Below are positions 18,319 through 27,115 of a stretch of DNA of 64,000 nt, piece after piece. The position numbers and the translations under genes were made by a program. The first letter of the stretch is position 1, and every line of letters starts with the position of its first letter. The notes under the pieces are model-generated. The model had not been told where the DNA came from and ran no database searches. It saw only the letters and a program-made list of their open reading frames with translations. Origin of the DNA: Candidatus Baltobacteraceae bacterium. Lineage in GTDB: Bacteria; Vulcanimicrobiota; Vulcanimicrobiia; Vulcanimicrobiales; Vulcanimicrobiaceae. The DNA is taken from contig DATBTN010000045.1 in the NCBI GenBank assembly GCA_036559195.1, positions 1 to 64,000 on the forward strand, written 5' to 3'.

Positions 18319-19663
18319 TGACGACCTCTTTAAGTGCGGTGCAGAGCGCTTCGATATCGGCCGACGTCGTGAGTTCGGTCGCCGTCATCAAAATGTGGTT
18401 CGAGAATTCCGGATAGAACCGGCCGAGATCGATGCCGCCGAGAATGCCGCGCGCTTGCAGTTTCGCGAGAACCTCCTTTGCCGGCTGGTGCACGTCGACG
18501 GCGACTTCGTTAAAAAACGGCGCCTGGAACGCGAGCGTGCAGCCCTCGATCGAACTGACCCGGGTGGCGAGTTCGCGCGAGCGCTTGAGATTGGCGGACG
18601 CGACGTCGCGCAACCCGGTCTTGCCCAAGAACGCGAGATACATCGTCGCGATTAGCGCGCAGTGCGCTTGATTGGTGCAAATATTGCTGGTTGCCCGTTC
18701 GCGCCGAATGTGCTGCTCGCGGGCTTGAAGCGTCAGCACGAATGCGTCGTTGCCGGCATTATCGAGCGTCTTGCCGACGAGTCGCCCCGGAATGCGGCGC
18801 ATGTGCTCTTTACTCGCGGCGATGAAACCCACGTACGGGCCGCCGTACGCGACCGCGACGCCGAAGCTCTGCGCCTCGCCCGCGACGATCTGCGCGCCCC
18901 ACGACGCGGGCGTTTGCAGGGCGGCGAGGGCCAGCGCTTCGGCGACGACGCCGATGAGGACCGTGCCGCTCGCTCCGATCGATGCCGCGATTTCGGGTGC
19001 GGGCACGTCGACGTTCCCGAAGAAATTCGGTGATTGGATGGCCACGCACGCGTACTCTTTGGTCGCGAGCCGCGCGTGCAGATCGCTCAGGTCGGTCGTG
19101 CCGTCGGGTGCGATCGGCAGCTCGTCCAATTGCAAGTCCAGGCCGTCGCAATACGTCTTGAGCACCTGAAGGTAGTTCGGGTTGATCGCACGCGAGACGA
19201 GAACTCTCTTGCGACCGTTGGCATTGATCGCCATGATCGCCGCCTCGGCAAGCGCGGTCGCCCCGTCGTATACCGACGCGTTGGCGATATCCAAACCGGT
19301 GAGCAGGCAAATGTAGGTTTGCCACTCGTAGATGGCTTGCAGGTATCCCTGCGACACCTCGGCTTGGTACGGCGTATACGACGTGAGAAACTCGCCGCGC
19401 ATCGCGAGCGACATGATCGCCGGCGGTGCGTAGTGACGATAACTTCCGCCACCGAGAAACGACACGTAGTCGACGCCGGCGTTCTTCTTCGCGAAATGCT
19501 CGAAGCGGCGCGTGATGTCCACTTCGGCGAGGGCCGGAACGATATCGAGCGGCTCCCGCAGCGTCACGTTGTCGGGGACCTTCACGAGTTCTTCGAGCGA
19601 GCCGACGCCGATGGCCGCAAGCATGTGCGCGATATCGGCTTTGGTGTGCGGATAATAGGGCAT
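18299..19663 (-). CDS. gcvPA: Glycine dehydrogenase (decarboxylating) subunit 1
   Basis: N-terminal half of the split P protein. 454 aa. Motifs: MPYYPHT at the start, FLGGGSYRHYAPPAI, TSYTPYQAEVSQG, VYDGATALAEA, and TSNICTNQA near residue 345. Works with GcvPB to decarboxylate glycine and load aminomethyl on GcvH. It lies 6 nt after gcvH. Confidence 0.97.
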   Translation of the reverse strand: MPYYPHTKADIAHMLAAIGVGSLEELVKVPDNVTLREPLDIVPALAEVDITRRFEHFAKKNAGVDYVSFLGGGSYRHYAPPAIMSLAMRGEFLTSYTPYQAEVSQGYLQAIYEWQTYICLLTGLDIANASVYDGATALAEAAIMAINANGRKRVLVSRAINPNYLQVLKTYCDGLDLQLDELPIAPDGTTDLSDLHARLATKEYACVAIQSPNFFGNVDVPAPEIAASIGASGTVLIGVVAEALALAALQTPASWGAQIVAGEAQSFGVAVAYGGPYVGFIAASKEHMRRIPGRLVGKTLDNAGNDAFVLTLQAREQHIRRERATSNICTNQAHCALIATMYLAFLGKTGLRDVASANLKRSRELATRVSSIEGCTLAFQAPFFNEVAVDVHQPAKEVLAKLQARGILGGIDLGRFYPEFSNHILMTATELTTSADIEALCTALKEVVNVPARV

Positions 19664-19669
19664 GGTTGG

Positions 19670-20050
19670 CTACTCTGCGATCTCTTTCTCGTAGTCGGCG
19701 GGTGCGAGCAGGTTGTTACGCTGCGCGGTATCGGAGAGCTTCACTTTGAAGAGCCAACCGCCGGCGTACGGTTCGCGATTGACGAGCGCCGGATCGTTCT
19801 CGAGTCCGCCGTTGATCTCGGTCACTTCACCGCCGATGGGCGTGAAGAGATCGGAGACGGCCTTAACCGATTCCACGACGCCGACGTTGCCGAATTGCGC
19901 GATCGTCGCGCCGACGCGCGGGAGTTCCACGTAAACGATGTCGCCCAGCGAGTTCTGCGCGTAATCGGTAATTCCGACCGTCGCAACGTCGCCATTGAGT
20001 TTTACCCACTCGTGTTCTTTGCTGTATAAGAGGTCTTGCGGCTGCGCCAC
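19670..20050 (-). CDS. gcvH: Glycine cleavage system H protein
   Basis: Lipoyl carrier that shuttles the aminomethyl group between P, T and L proteins. 126 aa. YSKEHEWVKLNGD start, GITDYAQNSLGDIVYVELP, and the lipoylated lysine in VESVKAVSDL (about residue 66), followed by VNREPYAGGWLFKVK. Located between gcvT and gcvPA, 33 nt after gcvT. Confidence 0.97.
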   Translation of the reverse strand: MAQPQDLLYSKEHEWVKLNGDVATVGITDYAQNSLGDIVYVELPRVGATIAQFGNVGVVESVKAVSDLFTPIGGEVTEINGGLENDPALVNREPYAGGWLFKVKLSDTAQRNNLLAPADYEKEIAE

Positions 20051-20083
20051 TGCGGTTTTAGTCTCCTTTGCTGCGGTGCGTAC

Positions 20084-21193
20084 TTAAGAGGAACGCTTGT
20101 AAAACGGTAACGAGACGACGGTCGCGTCGTGGCGAGTCCCGCGAATCTCGACCGCCAGCAGCGTGCCGGGGGTTGCGGCTTCTTTTTCCACGAGCACCGT
20201 CGCGACGTTCTGATTCTGGAGCGAGGGTGCCGTAGAACCGCTGCGAACTTCGCCGACCTCCCGGTCGCCGAGAAAGACCTTGTAGCCGGCGCGCGCCGGG
20301 GTGCGCCCCGCCATTACGATCCCGGCGATGCGAGCGAACGTATCGCCCTCGCTCTGCGCCTGCAAGGCTCGCTTGCCGAGGAACTCGGGCTTGGTCAATT
20401 TGACGGCCCAATTCATCCCAGCTTGAATCGGCGTGATCGTCTCGGTCATCTCGTGGCCGTAGAGCGGCATGCCGGCTTCGAGGCGCAGCACGTCGCGCGC
20501 GCCCAAACCAACCGGTTCGAGACCGGCGGCGCGATTGTCCGCGAGCAGCTTCGACCAGATTTCCGCCGCATCGGTACCGTCCACAAAAAGTTCGAAGCCG
20601 TCTTCTCCCGTGTAACCGGTCCGCGCGATCACCGCGTGCTTGCCGTAAACGGAGCCTTCCGCGCAGAAATAATACTTCAAGCTCGCGATGTCGACGTCGG
20701 TATGGGGCGCGAGCATTTCGAGCGACTTGGGACCTTGCAGCGCGATGAGCGCGTTGCTGCCGTGAAGGTTGGTCAGTTTGACGCCCGAGTCGCCGAGGTG
20801 CGCGTTGATGTGTTCCCACATTTTCGGCGCGTTGCTGGCATTGACGACCAGCAGCCAGCGGCCTTCGAGGCGGTAGAAGATCACGTCGTCGTGCGCGCCG
20901 CCCTCGGCGTTGGTGAAAATATTGTAGCGGGCCTGCAGCGGTTTGATCGTCGCGACGTTATTGACGGTGAGCTTATCCGCCCAAGCGCCGACGTTCTCGC
21001 CCTGCAGAATAAACTGCCCCATGTGCGAGAGATCGAAGAGCCCGGCCCGGTGCCGGACGGCGTCGTGTTCGCGCAGGATGCTCGTGTACTGCACCGGCAT
21101 CTCGAATCCGCCGAACGGAATCATCCGCGCGCCCAGGCGCACGTGCTCGTCGTAGAGCGCGGTGCGCTTTACATCGTTAGAGGTCGTCGTCAT
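20084..21193 (-). CDS. gcvT: Aminomethyltransferase (glycine cleavage T protein)
   Basis: Transfers the C1 unit from aminomethyl-GcvH to tetrahydrofolate. 369 aa. ALYDEHVRLGARMIPFGGFEMPVQ at the N terminus (folate-binding Asp nearby), DLSHMGQF, ALQGPKS, ARTGYTGEDGFE and GLGARDVLRLEAGMPLYGHE are all diagnostic. ATG at 21193 is chosen because this N terminus is family-typical and overlaps the thioesterase stop by ATGA. No glycine-riboswitch-like leader was recognised upstream of the operon. Confidence 0.97.
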   Translation of the reverse strand: MTTTSNDVKRTALYDEHVRLGARMIPFGGFEMPVQYTSILREHDAVRHRAGLFDLSHMGQFILQGENVGAWADKLTVNNVATIKPLQARYNIFTNAEGGAHDDVIFYRLEGRWLLVVNASNAPKMWEHINAHLGDSGVKLTNLHGSNALIALQGPKSLEMLAPHTDVDIASLKYYFCAEGSVYGKHAVIARTGYTGEDGFELFVDGTDAAEIWSKLLADNRAAGLEPVGLGARDVLRLEAGMPLYGHEMTETITPIQAGMNWAVKLTKPEFLGKRALQAQSEGDTFARIAGIVMAGRTPARAGYKVFLGDREVGEVRSGSTAPSLQNQNVATVLVEKEAATPGTLLAVEIRGTRHDATVVSLPFYKRSS

Positions 21194-21624
21194 GACTGCT
21201 TTGGCTTTTCTTGCGGATAGGAGTTGAGAAAGTTCAACGTTGCGTGCGCCACGATTATATCGCCGCTGCGAACGTAGACCTCGCCGTAAACGATGCGCCG
21301 GCCGGACTTGAGGACCTTCGCCTCGGCGATGAGGTCGTGCGGAGGCACCGCCGGGGCCAGAAAGTTGCATTGGAGCGAGACGGTGGTCGTGTCCTGTTCG
21401 CGGCCGTAGAGCGAGGCAAGCGCGAGATAGAAGACGGTGTCGCACAGGCTGACGATGGCGCCGCCATGGACGGCGCCGGTGCCGTTGGAGATCTGCGGGC
21501 GATAGGGCATGCGCATGACGGCGCGGCCGCCCTCGACGCTGACCAAATGCAAATCGAGAAGCTCGACGAAGTGCGACTTCTCCTTATCCCACTGCCGGCG
21601 CGCCGACTCTTGATCGATCGTCAT
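21190..21624 (-). CDS. PaaI-family hotdog thioesterase
   Basis: 144 aa. Hotdog fold with NGTGAVHGGAIVSLCDTVFYLA (catalytic Gly/Asp region) and TVSLQCNFLAPA. The family hydrolyses acyl-CoA thioesters; the natural substrate here is unknown. First gene of the glycine cleavage operon, coupled to gcvT by ATGA. ATG at 21624 follows GTGAGG, a plausible ribosome-binding site; a GTG at 21633 is an alternative. A functional link to glycine cleavage is not known. Confidence 0.85.
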   Translation of the reverse strand: MTIDQESARRQWDKEKSHFVELLDLHLVSVEGGRAVMRMPYRPQISNGTGAVHGGAIVSLCDTVFYLALASLYGREQDTTTVSLQCNFLAPAVPPHDLIAEAKVLKSGRRIVYGEVYVRSGDIIVAHATLNFLNSYPQEKPKQS

Positions 21625-21726
21625 GGGCCTCACAATCCTAGGTGATGGCCTCGCCTTCGTCTAGTGCTTTTGTGAGGCCCCCCGAACGGCGAAAGAGGTC
21701 GAGCGGTCCCTCGCGAAAAGGGCTCG

Positions 21727-22380
21727 ATGTTTACTTCACGCACGCAACGTACCGTCCTAACGCTCGCAGCGGTTGCCGCGCTCGCGTCCGGCCTCGCAGG
21801 CTGCGGCCGCCACTCCGACGTCACGACCCAAAGCGCCGGTTCGAACGCCGCACCCGGCACCTCCGGCGGCCCCGTCCTCGTCGCCGCCGGGACCGATTTT
21901 TACGGTAAACTTCAGCAGCCGATCGGCACCAAGACGAGTAAGGACGGCGACGCCTTTGCGCTCGCTCAGACCGACACGCTTCTTCATAAGAACCCCGCGC
22001 TGCACGGCGCGACGATCGACGGACATCTGGAAAACGTGCACGCGGCCGGACCGCTGCACAATCCGGCGATGACCATCGTTTTCGACGACATCCGGATGCC
22101 CGACGGCACGAAAGCGCTGGTTAACGTGCAACTCGTCTCGTTCAAAAACTTCGAACCCAAGAGCCATCATCTGCGAACGCTCGGCATGATGGTCGGGGGC
22201 GCGATCGCCGGTCACGAAATTGCCAAACACACCGGCAAATCGCACGGCGGCCTGATGGGTGCCGTCGGCGGCTACGCCGTCTCGCAGACGCTCAAGACCG
22301 ATATCGCCGTTCCGACGGGAACGGTCATCGAAGTACGATTCAAGCAGCCGGTTACGGCGCAGGCGGGCTCTTCGCAGTAA
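21727..22380 (+). CDS. Lipoprotein of unknown function
   Basis: 217 aa. Signal peptide with lipobox LAGC (Cys26), then a linker rich in Ser/Gly/Thr and a beta-rich domain (VLVAAGTDFYGKLQQPIG, TIVFDDIRMPDGTKALV). A glycine-rich hydrophobic patch, GMMVGGAIAGHEIA, and GGLMGAVGGYAVS resemble the glycine-zipper type seen in outer-membrane or surface lipoproteins. Divergent from the glycine cleavage operon; overlaps the SDR gene tail-to-tail by 29 nt. Function not recognised. Confidence 0.75.
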   Translation: MFTSRTQRTVLTLAAVAALASGLAGCGRHSDVTTQSAGSNAAPGTSGGPVLVAAGTDFYGKLQQPIGTKTSKDGDAFALAQTDTLLHKNPALHGATIDGHLENVHAAGPLHNPAMTIVFDDIRMPDGTKALVNVQLVSFKNFEPKSHHLRTLGMMVGGAIAGHEIAKHTGKSHGGLMGAVGGYAVSQTLKTDIAVPTGTVIEVRFKQPVTAQAGSSQ

Positions 22381-23170
22381 GGGCGTCGAGGGCGCGGCGG
22401 AAGTTCAAGCTTCCGCCGTGCACCGCCATCCCGCCGTCCACGGTCAAGGTACTGCCGCTGATCCAGCGCGCTTCATCGGAGCAAAGCCAGAGCGCGGCGC
22501 GCGTTACGTCCTCAGGTTCGCCGAGGCGACCGAGCGGAATCATTTTCACGAGCTGCTTCTCCACGTCGCCGACGCTCCACAGGTTTTTGTCCGTTCCTTC
22601 GGTGTGGATCGGTCCAGGCGCGAGCGCGTTGGCGCGGATGCCGTAACGGCCCCACTCGCCGGCGAGCGTCTGCGTCATGTTGAGCACGCCCGCCTTCGCC
22701 GCAGCCGAGTGCACGGCTCCCGGCTCGCCGGTCCACGCGTAGGTAGCGATGATGTTGAGAATGCTGCCTTTACCGGCTCGCAGCGCGTCGAAAGCCGCAC
22801 GCGTACAATTGAACGTTCCGAGCAGCACGATATCGACGACCGACTTGAAGCCGTTGGGTGAAAGCTGCTCGGACTCCTTAACGAAATTGCCGGCCGCATT
22901 GTTGACCAGGACGTCGAGACTGCCGGTACGCCGTACGATTTCGGCGATCGTGTCGCCGACTCGCGCGGCGTCGCGCACGTCACAACTCAGTCCGAAGGCC
23001 GTACCGCCCTCGCTTTCGATCAGGCGCGAGGTCTCGTCGACGGCTTCTTGACGTCGCCCGATCGTGCAGACGGTCGCGCCCTCGCGCGCGAAACCGCGAG
23101 CCATCGAGCGGCCGAGGCCCGATCCGCCGCCGGTTACCAGCACGGTCTTGCCGGCATAGCGCTGCGTCAG
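22352..23170 (-). CDS. SDR oxidoreductase, 2,4-dienoyl-CoA reductase type; probable CTG start
   Basis: About 272 aa. Rossmann loop TGGGSGLGRSMARGF, CDVRD, NNAAGNF, then an active site with VHSAAAKAG where other SDRs have YxxxK, and EWGRYGIRANALAPGPI. The missing Tyr and the preceding YAWTGEPG are as in 2,4-dienoyl-CoA reductases (family knowledge). Start: the first strand needs residues before GTG 23143, and an in-frame CTG at 23170 overlaps the speE TGA (CTGA), with GGAG 7 nt upstream. GTG at 23143 is the alternative. Last gene of the speD-speE unit; link to polyamines unclear. Confidence 0.8.
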   Translation of the reverse strand: MTQRYAGKTVLVTGGGSGLGRSMARGFAREGATVCTIGRRQEAVDETSRLIESEGGTAFGLSCDVRDAARVGDTIAEIVRRTGSLDVLVNNAAGNFVKESEQLSPNGFKSVVDIVLLGTFNCTRAAFDALRAGKGSILNIIATYAWTGEPGAVHSAAAKAGVLNMTQTLAGEWGRYGIRANALAPGPIHTEGTDKNLWSVGDVEKQLVKMIPLGRLGEPEDVTRAALWLCSDEARWISGSTLTVDGGMAVHGGSLNFRRALDALTAKSPPAP

Positions 23171-24054
23171 AACGTATCTCCGTGCTTTGCGAGTTCGCGC
23201 CGGAGGTAGAGCGGCAAGGCAAAAATGCGCCGGTGCGTCTGACCGTCGTAAAAGAAGTTCTCGCCGTGCAATTGCGCGCAGTATGCGTCCACCGCCGCCT
23301 CATCGAGCGTTGCGACATCGACGCGATCGCTGCAGGCTAGGAACGCCCAATCGTTATCGAACGCCGGCACGTGTGCGTAAAAGGACGCGACGTGCTTGTA
23401 GTACGTCCGCAGCGTGCGCGCCATTTTGGCGTGCAGCGACATGTTGTGGAAGCCCGCGGTACTCGCTTGCAGCACGTAGATGCCGCCATCGGTCAGGCGC
23501 GCCTTGATGTTGCGGAATACTTCGTCGCAAAAGAGCGGGTTGCTCGGCGAATCCTCGAGCGGCTCGGTGAGATCGGAGACGATCGCGCCGTAGCGGTCGC
23601 GGTCTTCGGCGAGAAACTTTAGCGCGTCGCCGACGATCACGCGCGCGCGCGGATTCTCGAACGCACCGGCGGACCATTCCGGCAGATACTTTTTGGAGAG
23701 TTCGACGACTTGACCGTCGATATCGACCATCGTGACGCGTCCGACATCGGGATGGCGCAGCGCCTCGCGCAGCGTCGCACCCTCGCCGCCGCCGAGTATA
23801 AGGACTTCGGAGCGGTCGGCCGCAGCCGCGAGCGCCGGGTGAACGAGCGATTCGTGATAGATCTTTTCGTCGTTTTGCGAACTCTGCGTGTCGCCGTCGA
23901 GGATCAGCATCTTCCCAAGCACGGGCGTCTTGATAACGCCGATACTCTGATACGGCGAGCGCCCGGCATAGTAGACTTCTTCGATCGCGTGGTGATGCTG
24001 CTCGGTCGCGGAAAACTCCTCGACGTACCACTGCCAGTGTTCGGTTTTCGGCAT
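23167..24054 (-). CDS. speE: Spermidine synthase
   Basis: Aminopropyltransferase using decarboxylated SAM. About 295 aa. Motifs: VYYAGRSPYQSI, LILDGDTQSSQNDEKIYHESLVHPA (putrescine/dcSAM site), ILGGGEGATLREAL (nucleotide-binding loop), VDIDGQVVELSKKYLP, and SDLTEPLEDSP. The decarboxylase SpeD lies just upstream on the same strand, 74 nt before this start. ATG at 24054 chosen as the family-typical N terminus. Confidence 0.94.
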   Translation of the reverse strand: MPKTEHWQWYVEEFSATEQHHHAIEEVYYAGRSPYQSIGVIKTPVLGKMLILDGDTQSSQNDEKIYHESLVHPALAAAADRSEVLILGGGEGATLREALRHPDVGRVTMVDIDGQVVELSKKYLPEWSAGAFENPRARVIVGDALKFLAEDRDRYGAIVSDLTEPLEDSPSNPLFCDEVFRNIKARLTDGGIYVLQASTAGFHNMSLHAKMARTLRTYYKHVASFYAHVPAFDNDWAFLACSDRVDVATLDEAAVDAYCAQLHGENFFYDGQTHRRIFALPLYLRRELAKHGDTF

Positions 24055-24128
24055 ACGCCCCAATCTAGTGCTAGGAAAAGGACGCTTCCTTTCGGATGCG
24101 CCCTTGAGGTCTTAAAAGTCGAGGAGAG

Positions 24129-24617
24129 TTAGGCGGTTAGCGCGCGGTCCTCGTTCTCTACCGTCACGACGTGCGTGAAGTGATCGTTGGTCGCGGCTAC
24201 ACCGCGCTTGATTTCGGTCGTTTGCAGACTCTTCGCGCCAAAAGCTTTGGCGGCGTAGTCGCAAGCAAGCCACGGGTCGGTATGGTCGCCGCACGTGTAG
24301 AAATCCATGGCCGCGTAGCCGGTCTCCGGCCACGTGTGGATCGAAATGTGCGATTCGGCCAGGACAACTACGCCCGAGACGCCCTGGGGCTGGAAGCGAT
24401 GGAAAGCGACTTCCATAATGGTCGCTCTGGACTCGCGGGCCGCCTGCATCAGCGTGGCGCGAACGCCGTCAACGTCGGTTAGGGTGTCCGAGTTACACCC
24501 CGAGAGTTCACACACGATGTGCGTTCCGAGTGCCTTCAATTTTTGTATTTTCTCCTGGACTTCGGGGGAAATCCCACCTCCGGACCTCGTCGGCTGGCGC
24601 CTGCAGTGCAGTTTCAC
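24129..24617 (-). CDS. speD: S-adenosylmethionine decarboxylase proenzyme
   Basis: Self-cleaving pyruvoyl enzyme that makes decarboxylated SAM for SpeE. 162 aa. The processing site is in LAESHISIHTWPE, where cleavage before Ser yields the pyruvoyl group; YAAMDFYTCGDH follows (catalytic Cys). The core starts at about LGTHIVCELSGC; the first 30 residues form an extension not typical of the short SpeD1 type. GTG start at 24617; start uncertain. Head of the speD-speE-SDR unit. Confidence 0.92.
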   Translation of the reverse strand: MKLHCRRQPTRSGGGISPEVQEKIQKLKALGTHIVCELSGCNSDTLTDVDGVRATLMQAARESRATIMEVAFHRFQPQGVSGVVVLAESHISIHTWPETGYAAMDFYTCGDHTDPWLACDYAAKAFGAKSLQTTEIKRGVAATNDHFTHVVTVENEDRALTA

Positions 24618-24742
24618 GTCCCCGACCTATCGACGAACTCTTACCGGCGCTTGTTCGGTGCGCGTGCGATTCGTCGCGATGGCGCGTAAGGGCGCGCCCA
24701 CCCATGAACCGTGGACCCCGTTTGGGGTCCGGCGACCATGAT

Positions 24743-24803
24743 ACCCCGTGAGGGGGACGGTGTAAAGCACTCTTCGTGCTTTACACCGTCTCCCTCACGG
24801 GGT
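24743..24803. repeat. 28-bp inverted repeat (27/28), 5-nt loop
   Basis: Arms ACCCCGTGAGG.. to ..TAAAGCAC and its reverse complement, with a single G/A mismatch at the 13th position and loop TCTTC. It would fold into a very stable hairpin on either strand. No T tract follows on either side, which argues against a standard terminator. Confidence 0.9.
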
Positions 24804-24968
24804 GGTTTAACAGGCGCCTCCGCGCTGCGCGCTCCGCGCCCCCCGGCGGCGGAGCCGCCGGGGGCCCCGCCTTCGGCGCCCGCGGTTAGCTTGGTGACCC
24901 GCTGGTACGGAACGAAACGATTGGGGTTTCCGGGGGTTTATGGATAATGAAGATCTGACTTAACTATC

Positions 24969-24997
24969 TTGACTATGGTGGGGGTGGGACGTAACCT
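24969..24997 (+). promoter_or_regulatory. Likely promoter of sufB
   Basis: TTGACT (24969-24974), a 17-nt spacer and TAACCT (24992-24997). The leader from about 25004 to 25045 contains the short hairpin GGGC TTC GCCC. Position and direction fit sufB. Confidence 0.6.
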
Positions 24998-25045
24998 AAA
25001 GGTTGGGCTTCGCCCGCTGCTAGTAAGAGGAAGTATCGCATCCGT

Positions 25046-26467
25046 ATGGCCACTGAGCTAAAAACGACCCCTGAGGCGCTAGTTGACGATTATCGTCACG
25101 GCTTCCACGACACTGAAGAGAATTACGTCTTCAAGTCGGGCAAGGGTCTGACGCGGGAGATCGTCGAGCGCATCAGCGCGATGAAGGACGAGCCCGAGTG
25201 GATGCGCGCGTTCCGACTCAAGGCCTTCGATATTTTCCAAAGCAAGCCGATGCCGACGTGGGGCGACACCAAGCTCCTTTCCGAAATCGACTTCGCGGAT
25301 ATTCACTATTTCGTCAAATCCACCGATCAGACCGAACGCTCGTGGGACGACGTGCCCGACGACATCAAAAAAACGTTCGATCGTCTCGGCATTCCGGAAG
25401 CCGAGCGCAAGTTTCTTTCCGGCGTCTCCGCTCAGTACGAATCGGAAGTCGTCTATCATAGCGTGAGCAAGGAGCTCGAGGAGAGCGGCGTGCTCTTCTG
25501 CGATATGGATACGGCCGTTAAGACCTATCCGGATATCGTCCAGAAGTATTTCGCAACCATCATTCCGATCGGCGACAACAAGTTTTCGGCGCTCAACTCG
25601 GCCGTCTGGTCGGGCGGATCGTTCATCTACGTGCCCGAGGGCGTCGAAGTGAAGATGCCGCTTCAGGCATACTTCCGCATTAACGCGGAGAACATGGGCC
25701 AGTTCGAACGCACCTTGATCATCGCCGACAAGGGTTCGAAGGTTCATTACATCGAGGGCTGCACGGCACCGAAGTTTTCGACTAGCTCGCTGCACAGCGC
25801 CGTCGTCGAACTCGTCGCCATGGAAGGCGCGTCGATCCGCTACTCGACGATTCAAAATTGGTATCGCAACATCTACAACCTCGTAACCAAACGCGCGATC
25901 GCACACAAGAACGCCACGGTCGAATGGGTCGACGGAAACATCGGCTCGAAGCTCACGATGAAATATCCCTCGATCTATCTGATGGGCGAAGGCGCGCGCG
26001 GCGAAGTCCTCTCGATGGCGTTCGCCGGCGAAGGCCAGCATCAAGACGCCGGCGCCAAGGTCATCCACGCGGCGCCGAACACGACGTCGGTCGTCACGAA
26101 TAAGTCCGTCAGCGCGCACGGCGGCAAGACGACGTACCGCGGCCTGGTAGAAATATTCCCCGGCGCGGTTGGGGCGAAGACGCGCGTGAAATGCGACGCG
26201 CTGATTATGGACGAGCAGTCGGCGAGCGACACGAAGCCGACCATGAAGATCCACGAGCAGCGCTCGACCGTCGAGCACGAAGCCAGCGTCAGCAAGATCG
26301 GCGAGGAACAGCTGTTCTACGCGATGAGCCGCGGCCTAAGCGAAGCCGACGCCACCGCCATGATCGTCAACGGATTCTTCGACTTCTTCGTCAAGGAACT
26401 CCCAATGGAATACGCCGTCGAACTCAACCGCCTAGTAAAAATGGAAATGGAAGGCTCCGTCGGCTAG
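25046..26467 (+). CDS. sufB: Fe-S cluster assembly scaffold SufB
   Basis: Scaffold protein of the SUF system. 473 aa. Conserved features: [45 protein letters not shown], the cluster-region [33 protein letters not shown], and the late [20 protein letters not shown]. Normal length. Preceded by AGAGGAAG about 16 nt before ATG. sufC, sufD and sufS are not next to it; a repeat array follows, then a Rieske protein. Confidence 0.96.
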   Translation: MATELKTTPEALVDDYRHGFHDTEENYVFKSGKGLTREIVERISAMKDEPEWMRAFRLKAFDIFQSKPMPTWGDTKLLSEIDFADIHYFVKSTDQTERSWDDVPDDIKKTFDRLGIPEAERKFLSGVSAQYESEVVYHSVSKELEESGVLFCDMDTAVKTYPDIVQKYFATIIPIGDNKFSALNSAVWSGGSFIYVPEGVEVKMPLQAYFRINAENMGQFERTLIIADKGSKVHYIEGCTAPKFSTSSLHSAVVELVAMEGASIRYSTIQNWYRNIYNLVTKRAIAHKNATVEWVDGNIGSKLTMKYPSIYLMGEGARGEVLSMAFAGEGQHQDAGAKVIHAAPNTTSVVTNKSVSAHGGKTTYRGLVEIFPGAVGAKTRVKCDALIMDEQSASDTKPTMKIHEQRSTVEHEASVSKIGEEQLFYAMSRGLSEADATAMIVNGFFDFFVKELPMEYAVELNRLVKMEMEGSVG

Positions 26468-26479
26468 AGCCAACTCGTA

Positions 26480-26750
26480 ACCCGCTCGTGCTTCGACAAG
26501 CTCAGCATGACAAGGCTTATCCCCTTGCTTAAACCCGCTCGTGCTTCGACAAGCTCAACATGACAAAGCACGCTTGTCATCCTGAGCCTGTCGAAGGACG
26601 GTGCCTGTCGAAGGACGGAGCCTGTCGAAGGACCGAGCCCATCGCAGGACGCGAGCCTCTCGAAGCGCGACCTCATTGCTTCGTAGCCCGCTCGTGCTTC
26701 GACAAGCTCAGCATGACAAGGCATACCCCTTGCTTAAACCGCTCGTCGAA
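26480..26750. repeat. Repeat array, second locus
   Basis: Copies of the same core in both orientations: three GCTTCGACAAGCTCARCATGACA (minus sense) and one GTCATCCTGAGCCTGTCGAAGGA, the last followed by decaying units of about 17 bp (GCCTGTCGAAGGACGGA and variants to about 26675). The 20-bp context CAAGG..CCCCTTGCTTAAAC occurs twice. It fills the gap between sufB and the Rieske gene. Confidence 0.85.
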
Positions 26751-26809
26751 AGGCGCGGCAAAAGAGTTGGTGAGAGGCTCGGGATGGCGGGCTGGCTAAT
26801 GCGCGTCGC

Positions 26810-27112
26810 ATGAGTGATGCGGTGGCGAAGAAGTCCGAGATCGCGCCGGGGACGACCAAGCGCGTCGTCGTCGATGGGGCAGAAGTGATGCTGTGCAACG
26901 TCGATGGCGAGATGTATGCCATCGAAGACGTTTGCACGCACGACGGGGGATCGCTCGATCAGGGCATTCTCGAAGGCGCGTGCATCGAATGTCCGCGGCA
27001 CGGAGCGCGATTCGACGTGCGGACCGGCGCGGCGCTAACGCTCCCGGCCGTACTGCCGGTTGAATCCTACACCGTCCGCGTGGTCGGCGACGACGTTTTT
27101 ATCGAGCGCTAG
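26810..27112 (+). CDS. Rieske [2Fe-2S] ferredoxin-like protein
   Basis: 100 aa. Cluster ligands in CTHDGGSLDQG (Cys-x-His) and CPRHGARFDVRTG (Cys-x2-His). Stand-alone Rieske ferredoxins of this size supply electrons to dioxygenases, and in several phyla lie in suf operons. Here it is in the same direction as sufB, though separated by repeats. The penicillin-acylase gene begins 3 nt after its stop. Confidence 0.92.
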   Translation: MSDAVAKKSEIAPGTTKRVVVDGAEVMLCNVDGEMYAIEDVCTHDGGSLDQGILEGACIECPRHGARFDVRTGAALTLPAVLPVESYTVRVVGDDVFIER

Positions 27113-27115
27113 CGC

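Larger units (their letters stand above)
24618..25045. other. speD-sufB divergent intergenic region with three strong palindromes
   Basis: No gene. It holds a 7-bp stem (24713-24719 / 24724-24730, loop GTTT), a 28-bp near-perfect inverted repeat (24743-24770 / 24776-24803, loop TCTTC, one mismatch), and an 11-bp GC stem (24840-24850 / 24854-24864), followed by the sufB promoter. Since the two genes diverge, the palindromes are not simple 3' terminators; they may be leader structures, binding sites or an inserted palindromic element. Confidence 0.85.

Noticed and set aside
21634-21726. Glycine riboswitch before the glycine cleavage operon
   Set aside because: The gap is too short and no conserved aptamer features were seen.
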